This document shows, piece by piece, positions 11,193 to 25,522 of a stretch of 64,000 nucleotides of DNA; position 1 is the stretch's first letter, and every line of letters begins with the position of its first letter. The notes beneath the pieces are model-generated. The model saw only the letters and a program-made list of their open reading frames with translations. It was not told the origin of the DNA and made no database searches. This stretch comes from Vreelandella olivaria (GTDB taxonomy: Bacteria > Pseudomonadota > Gammaproteobacteria > Pseudomonadales > Halomonadaceae): the NCBI GenBank assembly GCA_004295565.1, contig AP019416.1:2108001-2172000 (forward strand), in the 5' to 3' direction. Made by a program: the position numbers and the translations under genes.

Positions 11193-12372
11193 TTAGAGCG
11201 TCAGTCGACCGGCCTTGTGTTTAACAGGGTTCGCGTACTGGGCAAGCCAATAGGGGCGCAGAGCTTCGGGTACGTCGGCAAGCCGAGCCTTAAAGCGTTC
11301 ACGGTCTTGCCGAGTGATCGCTTTACGAGCCACCAGTTCGGGTGCTTCACCCAATGCCTCCAGGGCTAAATAGTGGCTGGGGAAGAGGCGATAGCCGCCG
11401 ATCACCTGACGATCAATCTCTGCTGCCACTTCGTCGGGGGTTGCCATGTCAGAACCTACCGGCGTGCCAAAATGCAGCCGCACGCGCCCTTTGGAACCGG
11501 TAATGCCGGCGACAATGGAGCGAATATCCTCAAACTCACTTTTGGCGTAGCTGCCCTGGGTATCGATATCGTGTAGCTCCTGGGCTTTTGCACATCGCAG
11601 GGGTCATATTCATAGCTAATCGATACCGGTACCAATTTCAGTTCCGCGATAGCTTCGCCAAAGACCATGTCACGCTCTGCGGCTCTTCTGGCCATGATCA
11701 ACATTTTGATGATGGCGGGCTCAGTGTGGTCAATGCCGTTCTTGGCGCGGCCTTCGCGCTGGGCCATCCAAATAGAGTGTTGATCTTCGGTAATGGTATG
11801 GCGAATATAGGCCGACAGCTGTTGATACGCCGCTAGCATCGCGCGTTTACCCCGGGCGCTGCGTGGCACAATGAAGCTTTATTAAGTCGCATCAGGTCGG
11901 TGACATAGGGCTTTTTAAGCAGATTGTCACCGATAGCGATACGCACGGTGTCACGGTTTGCCTGATACAGCGCATAGTTAACGAACGCGGGATCCAGGGA
12001 GATATCGCGGTGATTGCCAATAAAGAGATAAGCGCCATTGGCGTCGAGTTTGTCGAGGCCGGTGACTTCAAAGGCATCCGTGGTGGTGCGAATCATGCGC
12101 TCCATGTAGTGGGCAATGCGCATTTGGAATTCGTAAACCGTTGAGACGTCCTTAACTTCACGCCGCACGGCACGGCTAGCAAACAGACGCGCTAGTGACG
12201 GCGCCCAGCGTGCCATGCGCGGCAGCCGAAAGCGGGTTAGCGCATCAAGCAGTTCGTTGTCCCGTGAGAGCCTGGCAAGCACGTCGGCCACTTCATGATC
12301 CATAAAGGGCCGAATATCGGCCCACGGGTCTGTCTCGGTAGAGACGTTGGTAGCGTTATTGTGTTGAGTCAT
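11193..12372 (-). CDS. 1-acyl-sn-glycerol-3-phosphate acyltransferase-like protein
   Basis: The protein has the acyltransferase box as NHRDISLDPAF (H-x4-D catalytic pair) and downstream blocks typical of PlsC/PlsB-like enzymes (LIMARRAAERDMVFGEAI; LVPVSISYEYDPCD). The corrected length is about 393 residues, longer than PlsC. This matches the larger family of putative phospholipid acyltransferases of unknown exact substrate. Frameshifts lie near 11870, 11590 and 11500. It runs in the same direction as rdgC upstream, with a 67-bp gap. Confidence 0.75.
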
Positions 12373-12439
12373 GCGAACCGTTGGATGGTAAATAATAAAT
12401 ATCGATTAATAATATCGAGGCGAAGGTCTATAGAACCAC

Positions 12440-13369
12440 TTATTGAGCCGCGGGTTCCCGCTGCGTCTCGCCGCCGAGCCACTCTATCAAGCGGGGAATA
12501 TCGGTGGATAGCGCCTGTGCCATTAAAATAAAGTCTGTTTCCAGGCGGGCGAGGGCGTCGTCACCGTCGTCGGCGTGATCGGCTTCCTCAATCAAGGCAT
12601 CGCCAAAGCGTAACGATTTCAGCGCCAAATCATCGTGTAACACAAAGCTTAACCGGCCTTCCAGGCTAATGGCGAGTTTACTGGCTTGGCGGCCGCTCTC
12701 CAGTAGTTGCTGAATTTCATCGCTATCTAGATCGACCTGGCGAGCACGCAGCACGCCGTCATCACCTTTGGCTTTGAGCTCCACCTGATCACCCAACTGA
12801 AGATCGGCGGGTCGACTGGCTGCGTCACCCAGCCAGGTCGTCATGGCGCGAATAGGCAGCGTCTGTGAACTCAGCGGGGTGACTTTTAAGCTGCCCAGGG
12901 TTTCACGCAGTAGATCCAGAATATCTTCGGCGCGGGTGCGCGAGCTGGCATTAATGCCAATCATCTGGCCGCGGGTGTCCCACCACAGATCAATCTTCTG
13001 ACTACGCACAAAGGCGCGGGGAAGTAAATTCTCGGTGACCTGCTCCTTGAGTGCGGTCTTCTCTTTGCGGGTCACTTTGCGGCCTTCGCTGGCCTCAATA
13101 TCCGCCACCTGTTCGTCAACTTCTTCCTTTACAACCGACGCGGGCAGTAGGCGCTCTTGGCGCAGGGCGGAAAGCAGCCGGTGCCCTTGGATTTCGTGCA
13201 CAAGCTGGCCTGCGCCCAAGCGTCCGGCTGGTGCTGTCCAGCCAAGGCGACGCGCATCGGCGTTGCCGAGTGGTTTAGCGGAGTGCTCGTCTAAGGCGCT
13301 AGCCAGCGCATCACTGGATAATTCCGGTGCGTCGTGCAGGCGGTATAAATGCAAGTGCTTAAACCACAT
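12440..13369 (-). CDS. rdgC: recombination-associated protein RdgC
   Basis: This intact frame of 309 residues starts MWFKHLHLYRLHDAP, the N-terminal form typical of RdgC. The whole length matches the family (WWDTRGQMIGINASS; MTTWLGDAASRPADLQLGD). RdgC is a ring-shaped DNA-binding protein associated with the nucleoid that limits RecA filament activity. A further in-frame ATG lies 10 codons upstream, but the family start is at MWFK. Confidence 0.93.
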   Translation of the reverse strand: MWFKHLHLYRLHDAPELSSDALASALDEHSAKPLGNADARRLGWTAPAGRLGAGQLVHEIQGHRLLSALRQERLLPASVVKEEVDEQVADIEASEGRKVTRKEKTALKEQVTENLLPRAFVRSQKIDLWWDTRGQMIGINASSRTRAEDILDLLRETLGSLKVTPLSSQTLPIRAMTTWLGDAASRPADLQLGDQVELKAKGDDGVLRARQVDLDSDEIQQLLESGRQASKLAISLEGRLSFVLHDDLALKSLRFGDALIEEADHADDGDDALARLETDFILMAQALSTDIPRLIEWLGGETQREPAAQ

Positions 13370-13510
13370 GGAGCCAATCCTGTTTAAAAGGTGGCACATT
13401 ATGGCGAAAGCGGGGCATTCCTACCAGCGGCTACCGCCAATCGTCTCTGTTGCACGTGTTTCAAACTTATGTTTGATTGAGCCATTACCAATCATTATAG
13501 AGGAGTCGAT

Positions 13511-13946
13511 ATGAGTACATCGCTGTCACGGGTTCATCTGCGCGTTCGAGGCTATCACCTGGATGGCTACGGGCATGTGAATAACGCCCGCTATCTTGAG
13601 TTTATGGAGGGAGGGGCGCTGGGATTTCTTTGACCAGCATCCAGAGATGATCAAAGAACTCCATCAGGCCGGACGGGCATTCGTCGTCGTCAATTTGAAT
13701 ATCGATTATTTGGCGGCAGCAGTACACGGCGACGACCTGGAAATTATCACCGGGATTGTCGAGATAGGTGAACGCAGTGGCGTGTGTCACCACCGTATTG
13801 TGCGTAAAGATGGCACCGTTATTGCCCGTGCAGACTTAACCTTCGTGCTGCTTGATATGCGCGCCAACAAGGCCGCTGCCATCGAAGCAGAAGTGCGTGA
13901 GGCGTTAGTCGCGTTAACCTTGCCAAAAGAGGCATTTAGCGCCTAA
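13511..13946 (+). CDS. acyl-CoA thioesterase, 4HBT/YbgC-like
   Basis: This is a hotdog-fold thioesterase of about 145 residues. The catalytic Asp and the 4HBT signature are in YHLDGYGHVNNARYLEFME. The rest (VVVNLNIDYLAAAVHGDDLEI) is the second conserved block. A one-base indel near 13612 splits it. The start at 13511 has AGAGGAG a few bases upstream. It is divergent from rdgC and precedes gyrA by 151 bp. Its substrate cannot be told from sequence. Confidence 0.8.
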
Positions 13947-14097
13947 ACCGCTTTGGTGAGCTCCCTGGCTGCCCTTGCTGCTTTTGCGGTGGTATGATGG
14001 CGAAGTATTTGCGCGCCGTTCTATTGTGTTTTAGGGCGGTGTTTTTAAGCGCTTTCAACTCTCGCAGTGCCAATGCAGTGCAAAGGATCTGACTTTC

Positions 14098-16839
14098 ATG
14101 GGTGACATCGCCAGAGAAATCTTGCCCGTCAATATTGAAGACGAGCTTAAACAGTCGTATCTCGACTATGCGATGAGCGTCATTATTGGCCGCGCACTTC
14201 CCGATGTGCGGGATGGCCTCAAACCGGTTCACCGGCGTGTGCTGTTTGCCATGCACGAACTGGGTAATGATTGGAATAAACCGTACAAGAAGTCGGCGCG
14301 TGTCGTCGGCGATGTCATCGGTAAATACCATCCGCACGGTGATAGCGCCGTGTATGACACCATCGTACGTATGGCGCAGCACTTTTCGATGCGCCATGTG
14401 CTGGTCGACGGCCAGGGTAACTTCGGTTCGATTGATGGGGATAACGCGGCTGCCATGCGTTATACCGAGGTGCGCATGTCGCGCCTCGCCCACGAGCTGC
14501 TCGCCGACCTTGAGAAAGATACCGTCGATTGGGTGGATAACTACGACGGTACCGAGCGTATCCCTGCCGTATTGCCCACCAAGGTGCCCAACCTGCTGAT
14601 CAACGGCTCGTCGGGTATCGCGGTGGGCATGGCCACCAATATTCCACCGCACAATATGCGTGAAGTGATTGACGGCTGCTTGGCGTTAATTGATGACTAC
14701 ACGCTGTCAGTGGATGACTTGATGGAGTACATCCCCGGCCCTGACTTCCCCACCGGCGCAATCATTAATGGCCGCGCGGGCATTTTGTCGGCGTATCGCA
14801 CAGGCCGTGGGCGTATTTATGTGCGCGCCTGTCACACCATTGAGCACCACGACAAAACCGGTCGCGATCACATCATCATCACCGAGCTGCCTTATCAGGT
14901 TAACAAGGCGCGGTTGATCGAAAAGATCGCTGAGCTGGTCAAAGAGAAGAAGATTGAAGGTATCGCCGAACTGCGCGATGAGTCGGATAAAGATGGCCTG
15001 CGCGTGGTGATTGAAATCAAGCGCGGTGAGTCCGGCGACGTCGTGGTCAACAACCTGTTTGCTCAAACGCAGCTGCAAAATGTGTTCGGCATTAACATGG
15101 TGGCGCTGGAAAATGGCCAGCCGCGTACGCTCAACCTTAAAGAGATGCTGGAAGCCTTTATTCGCCACCGCCGCGAAGTGGTTACCCGGCGCACGCTGTA
15201 TGAGCTGAAAAAAGCCCGTGAGCGTGGGCATCTGTTGGAAGGCTTGGCCGTCGCTATCTCCAATATCGATGAAGTGATCGAGCTGATTAAAGCCTCACCC
15301 AATGCAGCAGAAGCGCGTGAAAAGCTGCTTGCCAAGACGTGGCAGCCCGGTCAGGTGACCGCCATGTTAGAGCGGGCTGGGGCTACTTCCTGCAAGCCAG
15401 AAGAGTTGGAAGAGGGCTTCGGTTTAAACACTGCGGCCACCTCTTATCGGCTATCGCCTGCCCAGGCACAGGCGATTCTTGAGCTACGCCTGCACCGCTT
15501 AACGGGCCTTGAAACCGAAAAACTGCTTGATGAATACTTGAGTATTCTCGAGAAAATTGCCGAGCTAACCGAGATCCTGGCCTCTGCTGATCGTTTGATG
15601 GAAGTGATCCGCGAAGAGCTGCGAGCGGTGCGTGATCAGTTTGGCGATGACCGTCGCACCGAAATTCAGGCCAGCCACCTCGATTTGTCGATGGAAGACT
15701 TGATCGCCGAAGAAGACATGGTGGTCACCGTCTCCCGCTCTGGCTATGCCAAGACGCAGCCGTTATCAGACTATCAGGCTCAGCGCCGTGGTGGCCGCGG
15801 TAAGTCCGCTACCGCCATGAAAGACGAAGACGTGATTGAGCATCTGCTGGTGGCCTCTACGCATGACACCGTGCTGCTGTTCTCTAACCGCGGCAAAGTG
15901 TACTGGCTGAAAGTGTACGAAATGCCCAACGCCAGCCGCGGCTCGCGGGGTAAACCGCTGGTGAACATGCTGCCGCTGGAAGAGGATGAGGCGGTTAACG
16001 CCATCTTGCCGGTGCGCGACTACAACCCCGATAACTACATCTTCTTTGCCACGGCCAAGGGCACCGTTAAGCGGACTAGCCTTGAGCAGTTCTCACGCCC
16101 ACGCAGCGTTGGCCTGATTGCGATTGATTTGGAAGAGGGTGACCGCTTGGTTGGCGCGGCGATTACCACGGGTAATGACCACGCCATGCTGCTGTCGTCT
16201 AACGGCAAGGCGATTCGCTTTGAAGAGAGCAATGCCCGTGCCATGGGGCGTACTGCCCGCGGTGTGCGTGGTATGCGTCTGGCAGGCGATGCGGAAGTCA
16301 TTAGCCTGATTATTCCTAAAAGCCAGCAGATCGACGCCGAAGCGGATACCGAAGAAGAAACGCAGGATAACGCCCCAGAGAGCACCGGGGCCGAAACCAC
16401 TGATGGTCAAATCTACATTATGACCGCCAGTGAAAATGGTTACGGCAAGCGCACTCGCCTGGAGGAGTTCCCGCTGCGTGGTCGTGGTGGACAAGGCGTT
16501 ATTGCCATGCAGACCAGCGAGCGCAATGGTTCGCTAGTGGCGGGGATGCAGGTCTACGACAGTGATGAAATGATGCTGATCACTGACCGCGGAACGCTAG
16601 TGCGTACCCGTGTGGAGGAGGTCTCTACCACGTCGCGTAATACTCAGGGCGTGATGCTGATTCGTTTGGGCAAAGAGGAGAAGCTGGTCAAGACGGTGCG
16701 CGTTGATGAGCCGGAAGAGAGCGAAGAACTAAACGGTCTCGAAGCAACTGGCGCTGAAGAACCCAGTCTCGACGATGCGCCGGCGAGTAACCCTTCAGAT
16801 GACGGACAGGAAGCAGGGACTGATGACACGTCACTATAA
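14098..16839 (+). CDS. gyrA: DNA gyrase subunit A
   Basis: This is an intact 913-residue GyrA. The catalytic Tyr is in [12 protein letters not shown], and the quinolone-determining region reads [11 protein letters not shown] with wild-type Ser and a Tyr-Asp pair. The C-terminal beta-pinwheel carries the GyrA box QRRGGRG (residue about 562) and ends in an acidic tail. An acidic insert of about 30 residues ([21 protein letters not shown]) lies between pinwheel blades, a plausible halophile adaptation. The ribosome-binding site is AAAGGA at about 14083. The last 17 nt overlap serC. Confidence 0.98.
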   Translation: MGDIAREILPVNIEDELKQSYLDYAMSVIIGRALPDVRDGLKPVHRRVLFAMHELGNDWNKPYKKSARVVGDVIGKYHPHGDSAVYDTIVRMAQHFSMRHVLVDGQGNFGSIDGDNAAAMRYTEVRMSRLAHELLADLEKDTVDWVDNYDGTERIPAVLPTKVPNLLINGSSGIAVGMATNIPPHNMREVIDGCLALIDDYTLSVDDLMEYIPGPDFPTGAIINGRAGILSAYRTGRGRIYVRACHTIEHHDKTGRDHIIITELPYQVNKARLIEKIAELVKEKKIEGIAELRDESDKDGLRVVIEIKRGESGDVVVNNLFAQTQLQNVFGINMVALENGQPRTLNLKEMLEAFIRHRREVVTRRTLYELKKARERGHLLEGLAVAISNIDEVIELIKASPNAAEAREKLLAKTWQPGQVTAMLERAGATSCKPEELEEGFGLNTAATSYRLSPAQAQAILELRLHRLTGLETEKLLDEYLSILEKIAELTEILASADRLMEVIREELRAVRDQFGDDRRTEIQASHLDLSMEDLIAEEDMVVTVSRSGYAKTQPLSDYQAQRRGGRGKSATAMKDEDVIEHLLVASTHDTVLLFSNRGKVYWLKVYEMPNASRGSRGKPLVNMLPLEEDEAVNAILPVRDYNPDNYIFFATAKGTVKRTSLEQFSRPRSVGLIAIDLEEGDRLVGAAITTGNDHAMLLSSNGKAIRFEESNARAMGRTARGVRGMRLAGDAEVISLIIPKSQQIDAEADTEEETQDNAPESTGAETTDGQIYIMTASENGYGKRTRLEEFPLRGRGGQGVIAMQTSERNGSLVAGMQVYDSDEMMLITDRGTLVRTRVEEVSTTSRNTQGVMLIRLGKEEKLVKTVRVDEPEESEELNGLEATGAEEPSLDDAPASNPSDDGQEAGTDDTSL

Positions 16840-17922
16840 TTTCTGTGCAGGGCCAGCGGCCCTGCCAGTCGCTGTGTTAGAGCGCGCACGGGAAGAGCTT
16901 TTGGACTATCAAGGGCGCGGCCTTTCTGTAATGGAAATGAGTCACCGCAGCGATGAGTTTATCGCTATTGCCGAGCGTGCCGAAGCGGATTTTCGTCAAC
17001 TGTTGGGCGTGCCGGATAATTATAAGGTGCTGTTTTACAGGGCGGAGCCAGCATGCAGTTTGCCATGCTGCCCATGAACCTGTTGGGACAGGGCGGTAGC
17101 GGTAACTTTATTCAAACCGGGATCTGGGGCAAAAGGCGCTCAATGAAGCCAAGCACCTGGGTTTTGATTGTCATGTAGTGGCCAGCAGTGAGTCCAACGG
17201 TCATACGGCGGTGCCCGCACAAGACGAACTGCGGGTGAGCGCAGATGCTGCCTATTTGCACTACACCTCTAACGAGACAATTGGCGGTTTGAATTTGACT
17301 ATACGCCGCATACGCAACGTGCTGATGGCGCTCACGTGCCACTGGTCTGCGATATGTCGTCGAATATCCTGTCTGGGCCCATCGACGTTAACGAATTTGG
17401 TGTGATCTATGCAGGCGCGCAGAAAAACATTGGCCCCGCCGGGCTTAACCCTGGTGGTGGTGCGTGACGACCTGCTAGGTAAAGCTCAGGCCAATATACC
17501 TTCGTTATTTGATTATCAAATGCTGGCCGAAGCGGGTTCGATGGTGAATACGCCCCCACTTACGCTTGGTATTTGGCCGGCTTGGTATTTCAGTGGCTGA
17601 AAGACGATATCGGTGGACTGGCAGCCATGGACGCCATCAATCAGCGTAAAGCCGATAAGCTCTATGCGGCAATTGATGCCAGCGAGTTGTATAGCAACCC
17701 GATTGCCAAACATAACCGCTCGCGGATGAACGTGCCCTTTGTCTTGGCCGATTCAGCGCTGGATAAGGCGTTCTTACAACAGGCCGATGCGGCGGGGCTG
17801 CTTAATCTAAAAGGCCACCGCAGCGTGGGCGGTATGCGTGCCAGCCTTTACAACGCGGTGCCTGAGTCTGCGGTAGATGCCTTAATTGCATTTATGGCTG
17901 ATTTTGAAAAACAAGGGGCTAA
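16823..17922 (+). CDS. serC: phosphoserine aminotransferase
   Basis: This PLP enzyme makes 3-phosphoserine and also acts in pyridoxine synthesis. It starts [15 protein letters not shown]. The PLP-lysine region is [17 protein letters not shown] and the C-terminal block is [15 protein letters not shown]. Frameshifts lie near 17037, 17135, 17300, 17450 and 17560. A last one near 17918 hides the natural stop, which would leave a 5-bp gap to pheA. Overlap with gyrA suggests coupled expression of the whole cluster. Confidence 0.95.
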
Positions 17923-17927
17923 CTACC

Positions 17928-19012
17928 ATGTCCGACACGCCGATCAATCTGGACGAGCTGCGCCAGCGTATCGATCAGCTCGATAGTGATATTCTCAATC
18001 TGATCAGTGAGCGCGCCAGCTGCGCCCAGCAGGTGGCTCACGTCAAGCTGGCCGAAGATAAAGATGCGGTGTTTTACCGCCCTGAGCGCGAAGCCCAGGT
18101 GCTACGGCGCATTATGGCGTTAAACAAAGGCCCGCTCGATTCAGAAGAGATGGCGCGGCTGTTTCGTGAAATCATGTCGGCGTGTTTGGCCCTTGAGCAG
18201 CCGGTTAAAGTGGCCTATTTGGGCCCTGAGGGCACCTTTACCCAGCAGGCGGCGCTCAAGCATTTTGGGAAAGCGCCGTGAGCCTGCCCATGGCCGCCAT
18301 CGATGAGGTATTTCGTGAAGTTGAGGCGGGCGCCGTGCACTATGGCGTCGTCCCGGTGGAGAACTCTACCGAAGGAGTGGTGAATCACACTCTGGATACC
18401 TTTATGGACTCCTCGATCAAAATTTGTGGCGAGGTGGTGCTGCGTATTCACCACCACTTACTGGTCAGTGAAAACACCCGCCGCGATAAGGTCTCGCGTA
18501 TCTACTCGCACCCACAGTCGTTTGCCCAGTGCCGCAAGTGGCTGGATGCGCACTTTCCCCATGCGGAGCGGGTGCCGGTTTCCTCGAATGCGGAAGCGGC
18601 CAAATTGGTTAAAACCGAGTGGCATAGCGCGGCGATTGCCGGCGATATGGCGGCCAAGCTCTATGGTCTGGAGCATATCGCCGAAAAAATTGAGGACAGC
18701 CCAGATAACTCCACGCGGTTTTGATTATTGGTAACCAGGATGTGCCCATGGCGGGGAGGATAAAACCTCCATTGTGGTCGCTATGCGTAACCAGCCAGGT
18801 ACCTTGCACGCGTTGCTGGAGCCGTTTCATCGCCACCAGATCGATTTAACCCGTCTTGAAACACGTCCTTCCCGCACCGGGGTGTGGAACTACGTGTTTT
18901 TTATTGATTTTAAAGGCCATCGTGATGAGCCCAAAGTTGCGGCAGTGCTTGAAGAAGTGCAGTTGCGGGCGGCGGATCTGCGCGTGCTGGGCTCCTACCC
19001 CATAGGCGTGCT

Positions 19013-19016
<4 letters not shown>
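17928..19016 (+). CDS. pheA: bifunctional chorismate mutase / prephenate dehydratase (P-protein)
   Basis: The N-terminal AroQ chorismate mutase ([23 protein letters not shown]) is followed by prephenate dehydratase ([35 protein letters not shown]). An ACT regulatory domain ends it, where Phe feedback acts ([19 protein letters not shown]; the GALH-type motif reads [11 protein letters not shown]). Indels near 18276 and 18722 break the frame. The corrected length is about 364 residues. The stop overlaps the tyrA GTG start (GTGA). Confidence 0.95.
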
Positions 19017-21288
<2,272 letters not shown>

Positions 21289-21296
<8 letters not shown>

Positions 21297-21987
21297 TCGC
21301 GTTGCCTCAGTTCCCGTGCTCACCATCGATGAATTATGGCGGGGCGGGTAAAGGCACTATCAGTGGCTTGGTGGCTGAGCGTTTGGGCTGGCACCTGCTG
21401 GATAGCGGCGCGCTTTATCGGCTGACGGCACAAGCGGCGTTGAAGCATAGCGTGGCGGTTGACGATGAGGCTGGGCTTGCACGCCTGGCGGAGCAGTTGG
21501 ATGTGGCCTTCCCGGTGGAGGAGGGCCAGCCGCGTACCTTTCTTGAAGGTGAAGATGTTGGTCAGCAAATCCGTACGGAGCAGGCCGGTGAACGCGCTTC
21601 GCAGGTGGCAGCGCTGCCTGCGGTTCGTCAGGCGCTCTTACAACGCCAGCGCGATTTTTGCCAAGCGCCAGGGTTGGTGGCGGACGGTCGGGATATGGGC
21701 ACCGTAGTGTTTCCCGACGCCCCGCTGAAGATTTTTTAACCGCCAGTGCCGATGAACGGGCGCGTCGGCGTCATCTGCAGTTGCAGGAAGCCGGGGTGGA
21801 TGCTAGTCTTTCGAGTCTTTTAAAGGAGATTCAGGCACGCGATGCACGCGATACGCAGCGCAGTGTGGCTCCTCTCAAGCCGGCAGATGATGCCATTACG
21901 CTTGATACCACGCGCCTGAGCATACCGGAAGTGGTTGATCGACTGACCGAACTGCTCGCCCAAAGAGGGCTGGTAAGCGGCGTGTGA
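21289..21987 (+). CDS. cmk: cytidylate kinase
   Basis: It phosphorylates CMP and dCMP. The P-loop reads NYGGAGKGT after an indel at about 21333, and the [21 protein letters not shown] block and the lid ([17 protein letters not shown]) are typical. A second indel near 21738 shifts the frame. The start at 21289 overlaps the end of aroA by 8 nt. The gene sits between aroA and rpsA, as in E. coli and pseudomonads. Confidence 0.93.
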
Positions 21988-22170
21988 TTCTCCCTTGCGG
22001 CGTTTTTGGATAGGTGTCACGACGTGGCAGGGCACTAAACTCACATCGGTGAGCCCGGTCAGGTCTAACCAGCGTTAACACCTCCAAAGGCTGAGTGACA
22101 TTAGGCCCGCACTTGCTGGTGGTGCGGAGAAGGCATTTATGCCTCAACAACGTAATTACGTAGGAACACC

Positions 22171-23851
22171 ATGAGCGAAAGCTTTGCTGAGCTGTTTGAA
22201 CAGTCTCTTAACGACATCAACATGGAGCCAGGCGCAATTGTCGCGGCTCAGGTTGTCGACATTGACGGTGACTGGGTTACTGTCAACGCTGGTCTGAAAT
22301 CTGAAGGTCAGATCCCTGCGTCACAATTCCGCGATGAGCACGGTAATCTGAACATCGCTATCGGTGACGACGTGCACGTTGCACTTGAAGCCGTAGAAGA
22401 TGGTTTCGGTGAAACGCGTCTGTCTCGTGAAAAAGCCAAGCGTGCAGAAGCTTGGAAGATTCTTGAAGCAGCCTTCGAGAAAGACGAAATCATTAAGGGC
22501 GTTATTAACGGTAAGGTTAAAGGCGGCTTCACTGTTGAAGTTGACTCTATCCGCGCCTTCTTGCCTGGCTCGTTGGTTGACGTTCGTCCTGTTCGCGACA
22601 CTGCGCACCTGGAAAACAAAGAGCTGGACTTTAAAGTCATCAAGCTCGATCCGAAGCGCAACAACGTTGTAGTATCACGTCGTGCGGTTCTGGAAGCAGA
22701 GAACAGTGCCGAGCGCGAAGCGCTGCTGGCAACTCTGCAAGAAGGCCAGCAGATCAAGGGTATCGTTAAGAACCTGACAGACTACGGCGCTTTCGTAGAC
22801 CTGGGCGGTGTTGACGGCCTGCTGCACATTACAGACATGGCGTGGAAGCGTATCAAGCATCCGTCCGAAATCGTTGCCGTTGGCGACGAGATCAACGTCA
22901 AGGTTCTGAAGTTTGACCGTGAGCGTAACCGCGTATCACTGGGTCTCAAGCAGTTGGGCGAAGATCCGTGGGTCAACATTAAAGAGCGTTATCCGGAAGG
23001 CATGAAAGTGCACGCGGTCGTCACTAACCTGACTGACTACGGCTGCTTTGCCGAACTGGAAGAGGGTGTTGAAGGGCTGGTTCACGTCTCTGAAATGGAC
23101 TGGACTAACAAAAACATCCATCCGTCTAAAGTCGTTCAAGTGGGCGATGATGTTGACGTCATGGTGTTGGATATCGACGAAGAGCGTCGTCGTATTTCTC
23201 TGGGTATCAAGCAGTGTACTGCTAACCCGTGGGAAACCTTCAACACTGACTATAACAAGGGCGATCGCGTTTCAGGTACCATCAAGTCAATTACTGATTT
23301 CGGTATCTTTATCGGCCTTGAAGGCGGTATTGACGGTCTTGTTCACTTGTCTGATATTTCTTGAATCAGATACTGGCGAAGAAGCCGTACGCAACTTCAA
23401 GAAAGGCGACGAAGCTGAAGCCGTTATCCTGTCTATTGATCCTGAGCGTGAGCGCATCTCGCTGGGTATCAAGCAGATGGATTCTGACCCCGTTGCTGAG
23501 TACCTGTCAGTCAACGATAAGGGCAGCATCGTAACCGGTCGCGTCATTGAAGTTGATGCTAAAGAAGCTCAAGTTGAATTGGCGACTGACGTTATTGCGG
23601 TGCTGAAAGCCTCTGAAATCAGTGCTGACCGCGTAGAAGATGCGCGCAATGTGCTGAACGAAGGCGATAGCGTAGAAGCTCGTATTGTGAGCGTTGATCG
23701 TAAGAGCCGTCAGATTAATCTGTCGGTCAAAGCGAAAGACCAGGACGATACGCGTCAGAACCTGAAGAAGATGCGTGAGCAAGAGCCGGAAACTGCAGGT
23801 GGCCCGACCACCATCGGTGACTTGATCAAGCAGCAGATGGGCCAAGACTAA
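22171..23851 (+). CDS. rpsA: 30S ribosomal protein S1
   Basis: Six S1 OB-fold repeats can be followed through the protein, for example [39 protein letters not shown] and [21 protein letters not shown] single lost base at 23363 (TTGAATC where a TGGAATC reading gives SDISWNQTG) truncates the frame. The downstream half continues at once. Because S1 is essential, this is a sequence error. The 183-bp leader from cmk probably holds the rpsA promoter and autoregulatory 5' UTR. Confidence 0.97.
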
Positions 23852-23880
23852 CGATCGGTTAGTTATTGGTTAGTGAAAAC

Positions 23881-23908
23881 GCCGCCCTTAGGGGCGGCGC
23901 TTTTGTTT
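23881..23908 (+). terminator. rho-independent terminator of rpsA
   Basis: The stem GCCGCCCT / AGGGGCGGC is followed by CTTTTGTTT. It sits about 30 bp after the rpsA stop. No ihfB follows, although that gene is the usual downstream neighbour in many gammaproteobacteria. Confidence 0.9.
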
Positions 23909-24173
23909 GTAGTGGTAGGGCGCTAGTAGTTGTTCAACAAGCTGGTTCGCATAGTCATCAGGGGCTATTAGATTTAAACTCTTTAGCCGCAATTGAGTTT
24001 TAAAAACGATTAGTAATTGGGTGAAAATCAACTAGACTGTTGTCAGTTACTCTTTTACAGGAATAATGTCCCTGCATTCTGAACTAGCGGGTGTCAAGGT
24101 TGTCAATTTGCACCTAAGTTAGATCCCATTCAGTTGAACCCCGTTCAGTTGGATACGCTATTAAAGGAACCCT

Positions 24174-24547
24174 ATGTCTTTACTTAACGAATATATACAG
24201 AAAGAACAGCAGCTAAAGCAGCTTCAAGAAGATCTTCAGCGCTTAGAAGGCGATCAGCGTCTGAAAGGCGAGTTGGAATTTAAGGCTAAACTTGAAGCGC
24301 TAATGAATGAGTTCGGCAAGCGTCCGGGTGATGTTATTGCCTTATTAGACCCGACTGCTGACCAGCGGAGCGCTAAAACCACAGCGAGCGGCAATGCCCG
24401 TCGTAAGCGCCGCCTTAAAATTTACAAAAACCCTAAAACAGGGAAGTAATCGAAACTCGCGGCGGCAACCATAAAGGACTGCGTAGCTGGAAAGACCAGT
24501 ACGGCGATGAAACCGTTGAGTCCTGGTTGGAGCGCATGGAAGACTAA
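24174..24547 (+). CDS. MvaT-family nucleoid-associated H-NS-like silencer
   Basis: The N-terminus MSLLNEYIQKEQQLKQLQEDLQRLE is the MvaT dimerisation coiled coil. The C-terminus KIYKNPKTGKVIETRGGNHKGLRSWK contains the AT-hook-like RGGNHK element that reads AT-rich DNA. One indel near 24447 separates KTGK from VIETRG. The length of about 123 residues fits MvaT/MvaU of Pseudomonas. The protein would silence AT-rich acquired DNA, such as the island later in this window. The upstream gap 23909-24173 is AT-rich and likely regulatory, with AAAGGA before the ATG. Confidence 0.9.
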
Positions 24548-24559
24548 GCTATCTCATCA

Positions 24560-24591
24560 CCGGCATTTCTGTACAGGAATGCCGGTTTTCT
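24560..24591 (+). terminator. rho-independent terminator of the MvaT gene
   Basis: The stem CCGGCATT / AATGCCGG with a 10-nt loop is followed by TTTTCT. It lies 13 bp past the stop. Confidence 0.88.
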
Positions 24592-24636
24592 ATTGCCATA
24601 CGCTTTCAGCTATACTCCAGTGCCGTTACCCCATTA

Positions 24637-25522
24637 CTAACCTATTAATGGGATGCGAAGTTCTAAATGGTTTGCTTTCCATAATACCTGCGGAGGGTGG
24701 CCGCTAACGTGCCAAACATCCTGCCTGTTGAGCAGATACATGATGGTATGCGTCAAGGCTCCATAAAGGCCAGCTAAACTGTCAAAACAGGTGCACGCGT
24801 AGTAATGAGTAGGAATGTCGACCCGCCGATAAAGAACAGGCAGTGCAATGTCTTGTGCATTGTCCGTATCCGATAGATATAGACCAATGTCGGTACGGTA
24901 AGAGTGGAAAGATTCATTATTAAGTGCATTAATTCTGTCGGCGAGTATGTCGGGCAGTGCGATGATGGTCGTAGATCGCCGCAGCCGCGTCTGTAAGCAC
25001 GCTAGCTGCATAGCGTGATAGCTTTCATCTCCTAGCCCCTTAATATGCTCGGGAGCCTTGTAGAGGCGCATCAGGATCATTTGGCGACCCGTGGTTTTTT
25101 CGATACGCGTGTTAAAACCATGAGGTGGCACAGGGCGATGGAAAGTGGTTTTCAGCTTTAGGCGGAAATTGCGCGGGCTGAACTGATAACGACGTTGGAA
25201 TGCCCGTGAGAAAGACGAGTGGTTTTGGTACCCGCAACGTATTGCAATTTGCGCTATATTGAGAGGAGTAAGCGCAAGCAGCACCGCCGCGCGTTCCAGT
25301 CGCCTTATTTCACGATAAGCGCTAGGTGAAATGTGAAAGCTTTGCCGAAATTGGCGCCGGACTTGAAGACGAATACCCTATGTGATTAGCAAGGTCTTCG
25401 ATACCGAGTGACTTATCGAGTGTATCCTGCAGCCAGATCTCAGCTCGTGTCATCGCGTTGAACATTATCTGGCCTCTCATGCGTGAATCGTACAGGTCGT
25501 GCTTATCTCGCCTGTAGTGCAC
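24637..25522 (-). CDS. AraC-family regulator with C-terminal GyrI-like effector domain
   Basis: The N-terminal part is the AraC DNA-binding domain with two helix-turn-helix units (GIEDLANHIGYSS; NIAQIAIRCGYQNHSSFSRAFQRRYQFSPRNF). The C-terminal about 160 residues resemble the GyrI/SoxS-Rob effector fold, ending VLWKANHLELRIPLIG. One indel near 25340-25370 breaks the first HTH. The start is unsure: GTG at 25522 or ATG at 25480 or 25465. It would sense a small molecule and activate efflux or detoxification genes, but no target is visible. Confidence 0.82.

Noticed and set aside
13936-14652. A long open frame on the minus strand opposite the gyrA start
   Set aside because: It lies entirely antisense to intact gyrA, has no recognisable domain, and reflects GC-rich codon bias.
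23909-24173. ihfB expected after rpsA
   Set aside because: No IHF-beta sequence is present; the next gene is the MvaT-family protein.
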